Source: CAVPLM01 sp963713545 (GTDB taxonomy: Bacteria > Actinomycetota > Thermoleophilia > RBG-16-64-13). From it: a DNA stretch of 64,000 nt. The stretch lies in contig CAVQME010000002.1 in assembly GCA_963713545.1 (NCBI GenBank), positions 549,087 to 613,086 on the forward strand. Reading direction: 5' to 3'. The notes beneath the pieces were generated by a model that saw nothing but the letters and a program-made list of their open reading frames with translations, did not search any database and was not told the DNA's origin. Of the stretch, positions 52,946 to 60,713 are shown in pieces; position 1 is the first letter of the stretch; the number at the start of each line of letters is the position of its first letter. Position numbers and translations under genes: made by a program.

Positions 52946-52974
52946 ATTATTCCAGCCCCATCGCGCGGCGCCAA
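52946..52974 (-). promoter_or_regulatory. sigma70-type promoter of leuS
   Basis: TTGGCG (52974-52969), a 17-nt spacer and AATAAT (52951-52946) lie about 85 nt before the start codon. Confidence 0.6.
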
Positions 52975-53074
52975 ACTCCGTATTACCGTCACCGCCACAG
53001 CATCCGATCACACCCGGGCCCGCACTGAGGGCAACCGGGGCCTCCAAAGAAGTAAACAGCGAAGATACCAACGA

Positions 53075-53575
53075 TCAAGAGAATTCAGATCCACGGGGAC
53101 ACCGTGAACGCGAACCCTTGGCGGCCACGAGCAAATCGACCTCACATTCCAGCACATGAAGGAGGGCAAGCACCTTGTCGACCGACTTGCGGTAGTTGGT
53201 GGGATCGAGGAGCCGATAGAACTGTGTCGGAGACGTGCCAAGCCTCCGGATGATCTCGCGCTTGGAAAGGGGGCTGTCCTCGACGCGCTTGATAGCCTCC
53301 AGAGTCAGTCTGTAGAGAAGAAGGTCGCGCATGTAGCCGGGGTCCCGATTGTACTCAAGAACCTGCTCGATGTGCACCGAGCCCTCCAAACCAGAGACCA
53401 GGCGGTAGGTGAACCCCTCTCCCCCAAGCTCGGCATCGATCCCGATATCAGCGATCGGATCGGCTGCGCTGGGAATCGGCGCGGCCTTCGAGTAGGGGAA
53501 GCTGAACTCTCCGTGAGACGTTGTGACCGCGAACACGTGCCTGTGGTTGTTGTATCTGACCGACTTGATCTTCAC
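53075..53575 (-). CDS. HTH antitoxin-like protein paired with a DUF4160-like gene
   Basis: The 166-residue protein has a beta-rich N-terminal half (about 1-75) and a helical C-terminal HTH (S-K-R-E-I-I-R-R-L-G-T-S-P-T-Q-F-Y-R-L-L) at about residues 103-150. GTG 53575 overlaps the stop of the preceding small gene (GTGA). Small DUF4160 proteins are often followed by a DUF2442-type partner; here the partner carries a DNA-binding domain, so it could be an autoregulating antitoxin. Function inferred from layout only. Confidence 0.65.
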   Translation of the reverse strand: MKIKSVRYNNHRHVFAVTTSHGEFSFPYSKAAPIPSAADPIADIGIDAELGGEGFTYRLVSGLEGSVHIEQVLEYNRDPGYMRDLLLYRLTLEAIKRVEDSPLSKREIIRRLGTSPTQFYRLLDPTNYRKSVDKVLALLHVLECEVDLLVAAKGSRSRCPRGSEFS

Positions 53576-53766
53576 AGCAGACCCTCAGACTCCAGTTGGC
53601 GAATCAACTCCACTACTCTCGGCAATGGCCTGCCGGCCATCGGCTTGTGGCCGTCAAGGTCCCACTTCAAGACGAAGAGCCCACTCCGATAGACGTGCAC
53701 GTGTCGGGGCGAGTGATCGCCCTTCCAGACAAGGAAGACATATCCGCCTCGCCGGACCTTGGACAT
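53572..53766 (-). CDS. DUF4160-like small protein, candidate toxin
   Basis: The 64-residue protein shows the DUF4160 signature D-H-S-P-R-H-V-H-V and a C-terminal helix (R-V-V-E-L-I-R-Q-L-E). ATG 53766 has AGAAGG about 10 nt upstream. Its stop overlaps the next gene's start by 4 nt. DUF4160 genes commonly sit in two-gene cassettes thought to be toxin-antitoxin pairs, but activity is unproven. Confidence 0.7.
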   Translation of the reverse strand: MSKVRRGGYVFLVWKGDHSPRHVHVYRSGLFVLKWDLDGHKPMAGRPLPRVVELIRQLESEGLL

Positions 53767-53995
53767 GACTAATGTTACCTTCTGTGATAACGGTTTCCAA
53801 ATGGCGCAAACTCCCCGGGTCGTGTTCGCCCCTGGGACTCTCGCAGGAAAGCCTACGCGGAGTAGCCGACGGTGGGCAATCCAACCTTGGATCGATGATG
53901 GCGTCAAGACGGCCCCACACGTTGGTTCCAGCCGCAGGCGAACCCGCGCCGTTCAGAGCGGCGGAAACCATCCACCGCACCACCTCAAGACATGG

Positions 53996-54017
53996 TGACA
54001 TGTGATGTAATATGTCA
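53996..54017 (+). promoter_or_regulatory. inverted repeat overlapping the vapBC -10, candidate operator
   Basis: TGACAT and ATGTCA are spaced by 10 nt. TAATAT (54008-54013) inside it could be the -10 box, so a bound VapBC complex would block transcription. Confidence 0.5.
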
Positions 54018-54031
54018 TCAAGCTGCATATC

Positions 54032-54047
54032 TCGGACCAAGGTCCGA
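54032..54047 (+). promoter_or_regulatory. second palindrome upstream of vapB
   Basis: TCGGACC-AA-GGTCCGA is a perfect 7-bp inverted repeat, 27 nt before the vapB start. A second operator or an mRNA hairpin. Confidence 0.45.
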
Positions 54048-54073
54048 TGGCGCAGTCCCGCGAGGAGAGAACA

Positions 54074-54346
54074 ATGGCACGCATGACCCGAACGCAGTTG
54101 ATGCTGGAAGAAGAGGAGTATCGATTCCTCAAAGCCCGGGCCGCCGAGAGCGGGTCCAGCCTGTCCTCAGTGGTGAGAGGCCTCGTTCGGGAACGCATGC
54201 AGCGTGCAGCCGAGGATGCGCCCCACATCTGGGATGCCGCCGGCCTCATCGGCGAGAGTGATTTCAGCGGCAAGGATCACGACGCCGTCCTCTACGGCCA
54301 CCGGCCGGGTACGTCGGCCGACGGCACGAGTACCGATCGCCCATGA
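54074..54346 (+). CDS. ribbon-helix-helix antitoxin (VapB-like)
   Basis: The 90-residue protein has an N-terminal ribbon-helix-helix fold (T-R-T-Q-L-M-L-E-E-E-E-Y-R-F-L-K through G-S-S-L-S-S-V-V-R) for DNA binding, then a C-terminal toxin-binding tail. ATG 54074 is preferred over ATG 54047 since GAGGAG lies 7 nt upstream and the earlier ATG falls in a palindrome. Its stop overlaps vapC (ATGA). Such antitoxins bind the promoter with the toxin, consistent with the two palindromes upstream. Confidence 0.87.
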   Translation: MARMTRTQLMLEEEEYRFLKARAAESGSSLSSVVRGLVRERMQRAAEDAPHIWDAAGLIGESDFSGKDHDAVLYGHRPGTSADGTSTDRP

Positions 54347-54741
54347 GGCCTCTGTTCGTCGATACCTCCGGCTGGTACGACCTCCTGTTCGCGGGTTCCC
54401 CCAAGCACAAGGAGATCGTGCGGCTCATGCGGCAGCCAGATGCGGTCTTCGTGACCAGCACCTATGTGCTCGACGAGCTTGTCGCCCTGCTTCTGACCCG
54501 AAGCGACCACGAGACGGCGGCCAGAGCAGGTTCGCACATCCGCTCGGCAGCGGAGGTTAGAGTAGAGCACCCCGAAGCGACCGAGGAGCTGCGAGCATGG
54601 GCGCTCTTCCTCGAGCGCCCGGACAAGACGTACACGCTGACCGATTGCCTGAGCTTCGTGATGATGCGGCGGCTGAGGATAGAGGCCGCCATCGCCACCG
54701 ACGAGCACTTCCGCCAGGAAGGCTTCGCTACGCTGCCCTGA
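54343..54741 (+). CDS. PIN-domain ribonuclease toxin (VapC-like)
   Basis: The 132-residue toxin has the PIN acidic residues Asp7 (F-V-D-T-S), Glu45 (V-L-D-E-L), Asp101 (L-T-D-C) and Asp120 (A-T-D-E-H-F), which bind Mg for RNA cleavage; VapC toxins usually cut tRNA or rRNA. The ATG overlaps the antitoxin stop. Confidence 0.92.
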   Translation: MRPLFVDTSGWYDLLFAGSPKHKEIVRLMRQPDAVFVTSTYVLDELVALLLTRSDHETAARAGSHIRSAAEVRVEHPEATEELRAWALFLERPDKTYTLTDCLSFVMMRRLRIEAAIATDEHFRQEGFATLP

Positions 54742-54770
54742 ACCCTGCCTTAGCGCCGGCCTCGCGCTGG

Positions 54771-55139
54771 TCAGAGCCAAGCGCCCAGGGCTATCAGAAC
54801 GGCCGAGACCGTGAAGATGACCGGGCAGAGCCGGAAGGGCAGAAAGGCGACCCTGAAGCCGGTGAACAGGGACACGAGCGCGAGAGCGAGTAGCGTCGCG
54901 ATCGCCACGGCGTAGACTGCCGCCGAGACCGTGGCCTCTGAGTCGACCGCGGTCACCCCCGTTACGAAAGCGGCCGTCGAGACAAGCGCCACTCCCTCTA
55001 CGATCCACTCCATGGTGATGATGCGCCGGTTGTCCGCCGTCACTTCGCCGAAGCCTGCCACCACCCCCCGCGTGGCGAAGAGGTGCGCGACTCCCCATGC
55101 GGCGGTCATCGCCGCTGCGATGTATATGAGGACCTCCAT
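54771..55139 (-). CDS. small four-helix membrane protein, unknown function
   Basis: The 122-residue protein starts M-E-V-L-I-Y-I and has four predicted membrane segments with short loops (A-T-R-G-V-V-A-G-F-G, N-R-R-I-I-T). ATG 55139 is used; no strong Shine-Dalgarno is seen. It lies 29 nt from the vapC 3' end in the opposite direction. No family is recognised. Confidence 0.65.
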   Translation of the reverse strand: MEVLIYIAAAMTAAWGVAHLFATRGVVAGFGEVTADNRRIITMEWIVEGVALVSTAAFVTGVTAVDSEATVSAAVYAVAIATLLALALVSLFTGFRVAFLPFRLCPVIFTVSAVLIALGAWL

Positions 55140-55306
55140 CACAGCCCCGTTTCTCTATCCCTCGGCCTCTCTCCAGCGACTCCGCTATCCCAAGATACCT
55201 CTCGTGCACGCTCGTTCAGCACGACCGTGTCTCCGGCGTCTGTGCCCTTGGCAGAGACCCGGGAGCACACGGCCGATGCTCGGGGCAAGTTGAGGGCATC
55301 CGTCAC

Positions 55307-55337
55307 CGGGGGACTGCCCTTGCAGGGCAGTCCCCCG
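55307..55337 (-). terminator. hairpin after the TRAP operon
   Basis: A perfect 14-bp stem with a TGC loop starts 25 nt past the dctM stop. No U-run follows, so it may also act as a 3' stability hairpin. Confidence 0.6.
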
Positions 55338-55361
55338 ATTAGGACCCTATGAGTATTGCCG

Positions 55362-56666
55362 TCAGTATGTGACGAAACTAGGCAGCCAGGTAGCGATCTG
55401 CGGGAATATCAGCAGCAGTGCCGCCAGGACGATCATGCCTGCCAAGAACGCCACCGCGCCCTTGAATATCTTTCCCATGGGTACGTCCGGCGCCACTCCT
55501 TTGATGATGTAGACGTTTATCCCCACCGGCGGCGTGATGACGCCCATCTCCACCACCAGGACGATGATGACGCCGAACCAGATGGGGTCGAAGCCCAGGG
55601 CCATGACGGTGGGATAGAGTATGGGGACGGTCAACGTGACCATGGCCAGGGAGTCCATGAAGCATCCCGCGACCAGATACATGGCGAGTATCATGATCAT
55701 GACGACCGTCGGGGGGACGGGGAGACCGCCGAGGAAATCGGCAGCGGCCCCGGGTATCCCGGTAACGGCCATGAAGTGACCGAACACCGTCGCGCCCGCG
55801 ACAATGGTCATGATCATGGCGGTGATCAGCAGCGTGTCCTTGACCGAAAGCCAGAACCTCCGCAGGTCGAACGACCTTCTGAGTACTCCTATGACGATGG
55901 CGGCCGCCGTCCCCACGCCGGCAGCCTGGGTGGGGCTAAAAAGCCCCGCGAACAGGCCGCCGATGACCAATGCGAAGAGAAACAGCATCTCCAAGAGACC
56001 GGTCAGACCGATCAGCTTCTGTTTCATGGTGGTACCGCCCCCAGCCGGAGCTGAGGTCGGCTTGAACACCGTCCAGATGTAGACCGCGAAGATGAAGAAA
56101 AGAGCCAGGATCAGACCGGGGACCACCCCGGCCACAAAAAGCTTGCCGATCGACTGCTCAGAAAGGATGCCGTAGATGATGAAGATGGTGCTGGGCGGGA
56201 TCATGATCCCCAGACTCCCGGCCGCGGCCATGGTGCCGCAGGCCAGACCGGGGTCGTACCCGTAACGCCGCATCTCCGGTATGGCCACTTTGCCCATGGC
56301 CGCCGCGGTAGCGCTCGTCGAGCCACAGATGGCCGAGAACCCGGCCGTCGCGACGATCGTGGCCATAGCCAGTCCCCCGCGCCACCTGCCGAAGATGATA
56401 TACGCGGCCTGGTACAGCCTGCCGCTCATCCCCGCATAGAATGCCACCGAGCCCATGAAGACGAACATAGGGATGACCGTGAGGTTGTAGCTGGACCAGA
56501 TCTCCCAGAAGTCTCGCGCCAATATGCTCAGCCCGGCCTCCGGCCCCTTGACCGCCGCGAACCCGATCAATCCCACGAAGGCCATGGTGAAGCCCACGGG
56601 CATGCCCAGCAGGAAGATGACCACCAGGACGGCGACCCCTATGATCCCGATGGTCACGGGGTCCAT
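55362..56666 (-). CDS. dctM: TRAP transporter large permease subunit (DctM-like)
   Basis: The 434-residue protein has about 12 membrane helices and TRAP-T large-subunit blocks (L-L-G-M-P-V-G-F-T, A-G-F-S-A-I-C-G-S-T-S-A-T-A-A-A-M, I-P-P-S-T, G-V-I-T-P-P-V-G-I-N-V). It forms the sodium-driven channel for an organic acid delivered by the binding protein. ATG 56666 overlaps dctQ by 13 nt. Confidence 0.95.
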   Translation of the reverse strand: MDPVTIGIIGVAVLVVIFLLGMPVGFTMAFVGLIGFAAVKGPEAGLSILARDFWEIWSSYNLTVIPMFVFMGSVAFYAGMSGRLYQAAYIIFGRWRGGLAMATIVATAGFSAICGSTSATAAAMGKVAIPEMRRYGYDPGLACGTMAAAGSLGIMIPPSTIFIIYGILSEQSIGKLFVAGVVPGLILALFFIFAVYIWTVFKPTSAPAGGGTTMKQKLIGLTGLLEMLFLFALVIGGLFAGLFSPTQAAGVGTAAAIVIGVLRRSFDLRRFWLSVKDTLLITAMIMTIVAGATVFGHFMAVTGIPGAAADFLGGLPVPPTVVMIMILAMYLVAGCFMDSLAMVTLTVPILYPTVMALGFDPIWFGVIIVLVVEMGVITPPVGINVYIIKGVAPDVPMGKIFKGAVAFLAGMIVLAALLLIFPQIATWLPSFVTY

Positions 56667-57217
56667 GTCTTGACCGCCCTGGTGATCGATTTGATGAAGT
56701 CCATGATCAGGACCAGCAGAAGCGCCAAGAAGCACACCGCCATCCCGTACACGAAGGGATAGAAGGGGATCTTCTGGGTCATGGAAACTTCACCGGTGGA
56801 TCTGAGCTTCCCGGCGTACTTGAAGCTGTAGTAGGTCAGCAATACCATCAGACAAATGCTGAAGAAGACCATGATGGCGTCGATCACCAGCTTGGAGCGG
56901 CGGGGGAACTTCTCCACGATGAAGTCGACCGCCACGTGCCCCTTCATCACCTGCGTGAAGGGGACTGCGCCGGCTATCGCCACCACCGCCAAGAAAGATA
57001 TGATCTCGATGCCTCCCGGCACCGGGCGGGAGAGTATCTTGATCCCGATGACGTCGGCGACTATGAGAACGAGCATCCCAACGAGGCCGGCGCCGGCGAT
57101 CCAGAACAGGATCTTGCTGAAGAGTACGATGTACCTATCTACGGTCTTTAGGGGGCCGTTCTCAGCTTCGACCTCCCGGACCGGGAGCGGCTCCATCTCG
57201 GGAGGAAGCATCTCCAT
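56654..57217 (-). CDS. dctQ: TRAP transporter small permease subunit (DctQ-like)
   Basis: The 187-residue protein has four membrane helices with the DctQ pattern (V-M-K-G-H-V-A-V-D-F-I after helix 2). The ATG at 57217 is set by AAGGAGG 5 nt upstream; it lies past a large hairpin that separates it from dctP. Confidence 0.93.
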   Translation of the reverse strand: MEMLPPEMEPLPVREVEAENGPLKTVDRYIVLFSKILFWIAGAGLVGMLVLIVADVIGIKILSRPVPGGIEIISFLAVVAIAGAVPFTQVMKGHVAVDFIVEKFPRRSKLVIDAIMVFFSICLMVLLTYYSFKYAGKLRSTGEVSMTQKIPFYPFVYGMAVCFLALLLVLIMDFIKSITRAVKTWTP

Positions 57218-57248
57218 AGGACCTCCTTGGGGTACGACCACCGCTTAG

Positions 57249-57282
57249 GCATAGAGGCGGGGCTTGCGCCCCGCCTCTATGC
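57249..57282. terminator. hairpin between dctP and dctQ
   Basis: A perfect 15-bp stem (GCATAGAGGCGGGGC and its complement) with a TTGC loop. On the operon strand no U-run follows, so it probably stabilises the dctP message or slows read-through rather than ending it. A U-rich stretch follows on the plus strand. Confidence 0.6.
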
Positions 57283-57329
57283 TGGTTTTCCTCACTACTT
57301 GTAGCTTGCCGGTCGCTGGATCCGGGCTC

Positions 57330-58535
57330 CTACTTAGCCGACGGTGACTTGATGTTCTCCTTGACCCACGCGGAGCATTCTTCTTCGGAGACCTGGTTCT
57401 GCGTCCAGTAGGCGATCCGCTCCTGGATGAACCCTTCATAGTCGTCCGTGAAGCCCGCGTCCTTGAGAGCGGTGTTCTTCTCATCGATCATCGGTCGGAC
57501 GGCGGTCTTCCAGGCAGCGTTCTCCTCTTCGGACAGGTCGATCTCCTCACGGCCCTCCTGCTCGTTGAAGAAGGCCATGGCGTCGTAGTCGTAGGCCGAA
57601 GCTACCTTGGCCCAGTATTCGACGTACTCCGCGCTCACGTCGGTGAAGATCTGCTGGATATCCGGCGGCAGCTCGCTCCATTTGTCGCCGTTCATAACGA
57701 GGTACATGCCGGTGCACGAGCCGATGGAGAAGCAGTTGGTGACGTACTTGACCACCTCGGCCTGCTTCCAGCCCAGCAACACCTCCCGAGGAGCGATGCT
57801 CCCGTCGATGACACCTTTGGACATGAGTTCGTAGGCCTCGTTCTGAGGCGCGGCATACCCTTCGGCTCCCAGTAGGCCGGCGATAGTGGCCCCTACGCCG
57901 GTGGACCTGAGCACCATCCCCTTGTTATCCGCCAGCGTCTTCACCGGCTTGCTGGTGGTGAAGACCACCTGAGGCCCTGTCCCGTAGAAGGCGAACAGAT
58001 GCACGTCGTTGAACTCGGCCGGCTTGAATTTGTTGTAGTAGTCGTTCACCACCATGGTCGAGACGTACCCGGCGGGATAGCCATGGGGGAAGTCGACGAA
58101 TTCCATGATGGGGAAGATCCCCGGGGTATAGGCCATGACCGAGAACCCGAGGTCGGAGATACCGGTCACCACGCCGTCATAGACTTTGTTGGCGGCCGTG
58201 AGAGAGGCTCCGGGCAGGTACTCGAACTCCACCGCGCCGTTGGTGCGCTTGGTGATCTCAGCCTGCCACATCTCGCCCACGATCGCGATGTTGTTCGTGG
58301 CCGGGAAGAACGTGTTGAAGGTGAATTTCCAGGTTCCGGGAGCATACGCCGAAGTCGTGGTGGTCTCGGCGGCCGCCGTAGTGGTGGTCTCCGCGGCCCC
58401 GGTCGTGGCCGTCGTGGGCGCCGCCGTGGTGGGCGCGGCGCTCGTCGTTGTCTCCTCCTCTTCGCCGCAAGCGGCCAGCCCCAACATCGTAAGCGCGAAC
58501 ACCAGCACCAACCCTAGGATCAACGCTTTCTTCAT
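57330..58535 (-). CDS. dctP: TRAP transporter substrate-binding lipoprotein (DctP-like)
   Basis: The 401-residue lipoprotein has a signal peptide with lipobox L-G-L-A-A-C, a Thr/Ala-rich tether of about 45 residues and a DctP domain (A-E-I-T-K-R-T-N-G-A-V-E-F-E-Y-L-P-G, G-P-Q-V-V-F-T-T-S-K-P-V, T-G-V-G-A, Q-E-A-Y-E-L). ATG 58535 follows AGGAGG by 7 nt. It feeds an organic acid to the DctQM permease downstream; the ligand is unknown. Confidence 0.95.
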   Translation of the reverse strand: MKKALILGLVLVFALTMLGLAACGEEEETTTSAAPTTAAPTTATTGAAETTTTAAAETTTTSAYAPGTWKFTFNTFFPATNNIAIVGEMWQAEITKRTNGAVEFEYLPGASLTAANKVYDGVVTGISDLGFSVMAYTPGIFPIMEFVDFPHGYPAGYVSTMVVNDYYNKFKPAEFNDVHLFAFYGTGPQVVFTTSKPVKTLADNKGMVLRSTGVGATIAGLLGAEGYAAPQNEAYELMSKGVIDGSIAPREVLLGWKQAEVVKYVTNCFSIGSCTGMYLVMNGDKWSELPPDIQQIFTDVSAEYVEYWAKVASAYDYDAMAFFNEQEGREEIDLSEEENAAWKTAVRPMIDEKNTALKDAGFTDDYEGFIQERIAYWTQNQVSEEECSAWVKENIKSPSAK

Positions 58536-58656
58536 TGTCCGCCCTCCTCTTGCTTTCCCCGGCAGGACCCGGCCCTCACCGGTCCCCCGCCGGCTTGCCT
58601 GATGAGCACATGCTGACTGTATCAAATGGATGACAGCCTGCATATCTCTCGAAAGG

Positions 58657-60447
58657 TCAGACCGCCAGAGAACCTATCCGAGCTTGTTCCCTCCCGATCG
58701 ACCCCGCATTGGCAGATGGCGGAGGAGGCTCCGCTGGGACAAGCAGATCGAGTATGCTGAGCAAAGAGCCGTCGAGACTATGCGTGGCCGCTTCTTCCAC
58801 CAGTCTTGACTTGGGTCGGAATGCCACCGAAATGCCCGCGTCTCGTAGCATGCAGATGTCGTTCTCCCCATCGCCCACCGCCAGGGTCTGCTCGGGCACG
58901 AGCCCGGCCGACTCGTGCAATCGCCTGATCACGTTTGACTTGCAGCAATCGTGCTCCCGACACCCCCCGGGGCCGAGCATGAACGGCGACAGCGTGATCT
59001 CCCCCGTCGCCGTGCCGTTTCGAAACCGCATCACGTGAGCTACGCTGAAGTCAGCAAAGACCCGTCGGCGAACCGTCTCCGCCGCGACGTGGAAGCTGTC
59101 GGTCACAATGCCTACCCGGTAGCCCGCCTTGCGAAGAGCGACCACAAGGTCCACGGCGCCCTCCATGAGCGGCATGGACAAGGCCGTCTCTTCAAAAACC
59201 TCCCGGCGTACCCCGGTGAACAATGACGCGATGGCCCTGGTCCGCTCGCCGTCAGGCAAGACCTTGCTATCCAGGAGCAGTGGGAGCTCGGACTGAGCTC
59301 CGATCCGATCGGCCAGCGCTACAACGAAACGACCATCCAGGAGGACGCCGTCCATATCAAGCAGGGCGAACTTCCGTCCATCGGCGGGGGAATCTACGGG
59401 TGGGAGAAGCTCAGCTTTGGCTCTTCGCTCCGTCTCCTGCATCTCAAGCACGAGATTCATGCTCAGACGCTCGTGTCTCCACGCCCGGTCGAGAATGACC
59501 CTGGTGACCTGTCGTGCCATGTCCCCCAAAGCCTCGAGCGGCTGACTTTCGTGGTCGATCCGACCGATGTCGACCTCCACTGCCCGAGCTCCCCTGGCCA
59601 CCACGTCGATCAGCAGGCCCACATCGACACCGTAGTCATTCTCGAGCCGAAGGCTGCCGACCAACCAACGTCGAACGGCGACGATCCCTCCAAGTGGCTG
59701 ATCAAACCTGGCCAACTCGGGAAAGAAGGCACCAAGAAGTGGGCGGGCGGTCAGAATGGTCACGCGGCCGGAGTCGCGCGTGAACTTGGCCTTCACCAGA
59801 TCTGCCTCCCCCGCGAGGATGGGAGCGACCATCCTTTCGACGAAATCCTCGCTGATCTCCAGGAGGTCTGCGTCGAGAAAGAGGACGATCTCTCCCCGGG
59901 TAGCCCTCACCCCGTCCTCCATGGACGCACCCTTGCCCAAAAGCGAACTCATCATCACCCGGGCGCCCGCTTGCGCGGCAACTTCTGCGGTGCCATCAAC
60001 AGAACCGTCGTCAACCACCAGAACCTCGAGCACCTTGGGGCTGCTTCTGACAAGCCGCACGAGCTGACCGATGGTCCCTGCCTCATTGAGAGCTGGGATC
60101 ACAACGGAGATCGCCCCAGCTTCAATTGTCCGAGGGCTGCTCTCCTTGTCTCGCGGATCTCCGGATACACCCGGCCCGAAGGAAGAGGCAGCCGGGATGC
60201 TCGTCGCGATGCGCCTGGCGCGAGCCAGCCCGATTTGTGTCAGAGCTAAGTGACCCAAAGTCGGCCACTCGACCGCTCCGCAGCGAGTCCAAAGATCGCT
60301 GCAGTGACTTGCTTCATCGTCGGTATATGAGAGGTATTCCTGGACATCGCGGAACGATACAGCGGTGTTCGCCTCACCGCCGACGAGATCGTGGACGGCC
60401 TGCAGATACCGTCGTTCGGCCTGACCGATCGCTTCCGTGGACCTCAT
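58657..60447 (-). CDS. wHTH - glycosyltransferase - HAD phosphatase fusion (glucosyl/mannosyl-3-phosphoglycerate synthase-phosphatase-like)
   Basis: This 596-residue protein has three parts. Residues 1-85 look like a winged helix (V-S-F-R-D-V-Q-E-Y-L-S, L-A-L-T-Q-I-G-L-A-R-A-R-R). Residues 113-330 form a GT2/GT81-type glycosyltransferase (V-V-I-P-A-L-N-E-A-G, V-V-D-D-G-S, G-K-G-A-S-M, DxD in L-D-A-D-L at 191-195, F-D-Q-P-L-G-G). Residues 358-575 form a SerB-like HAD phosphatase (D364 and D366 in D-M-D-G-V, T449, K503, D-G-E-N-D at 526-530). GT plus phosphatase in one chain would make a glycosyl-3-phosphoglycerate and remove its phosphate, as in fused mannosylglycerate enzymes. GGTGGAG lies just before ATG 60447. 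The attached wHTH is unusual. Confidence 0.82.
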   Translation of the reverse strand: MRSTEAIGQAERRYLQAVHDLVGGEANTAVSFRDVQEYLSYTDDEASHCSDLWTRCGAVEWPTLGHLALTQIGLARARRIATSIPAASSFGPGVSGDPRDKESSPRTIEAGAISVVIPALNEAGTIGQLVRLVRSSPKVLEVLVVDDGSVDGTAEVAAQAGARVMMSSLLGKGASMEDGVRATRGEIVLFLDADLLEISEDFVERMVAPILAGEADLVKAKFTRDSGRVTILTARPLLGAFFPELARFDQPLGGIVAVRRWLVGSLRLENDYGVDVGLLIDVVARGARAVEVDIGRIDHESQPLEALGDMARQVTRVILDRAWRHERLSMNLVLEMQETERRAKAELLPPVDSPADGRKFALLDMDGVLLDGRFVVALADRIGAQSELPLLLDSKVLPDGERTRAIASLFTGVRREVFEETALSMPLMEGAVDLVVALRKAGYRVGIVTDSFHVAAETVRRRVFADFSVAHVMRFRNGTATGEITLSPFMLGPGGCREHDCCKSNVIRRLHESAGLVPEQTLAVGDGENDICMLRDAGISVAFRPKSRLVEEAATHSLDGSLLSILDLLVPAEPPPPSANAGSIGREQARIGSLAV

Positions 60448-60551
60448 CACTCCACCTTTCCAGAGACCGACGGAGGTCCGTCTCATACGTGGGATGACGG
60501 CCAGCAGAAGTAGCTGACCCCGGCACGGGCTTTGTCTTCGCGTAATCGATA

Positions 60552-60571
60552 GTTTCTCACAAGTGAGTAAC
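60552..60571. promoter_or_regulatory. 20-bp palindrome, candidate operator
   Basis: GTTTCTCAC-AA-GTGAGTAAC is symmetric with one mismatch pair. It lies about 105 bp before the wHTH-GT-HAD gene and 140 bp before mgtC, so either could be controlled. Confidence 0.4.
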
Positions 60572-60713
60572 GTTCCTGTAGCGAACAGCTGACGAGAACC
60601 TGAACACGATTGCGCCCATCGGGCGCCCTCGGTCGCCTGTGACATCTTGATGCCGCCCTCTTCCGGTCCTAGTATGAGAAGCGACTTGGACCGCAACTCA
60701 GCGGGAGACGCCG

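Larger units (their letters stand above)
53767..54073. other. divergent intergenic region with vapBC control sites
   Basis: It separates the DUF4160 pair (minus) from vapBC (plus). Its right end holds two inverted repeats listed separately. The rest (53767-53995) shows no gene or clear RNA. Confidence 0.5.
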
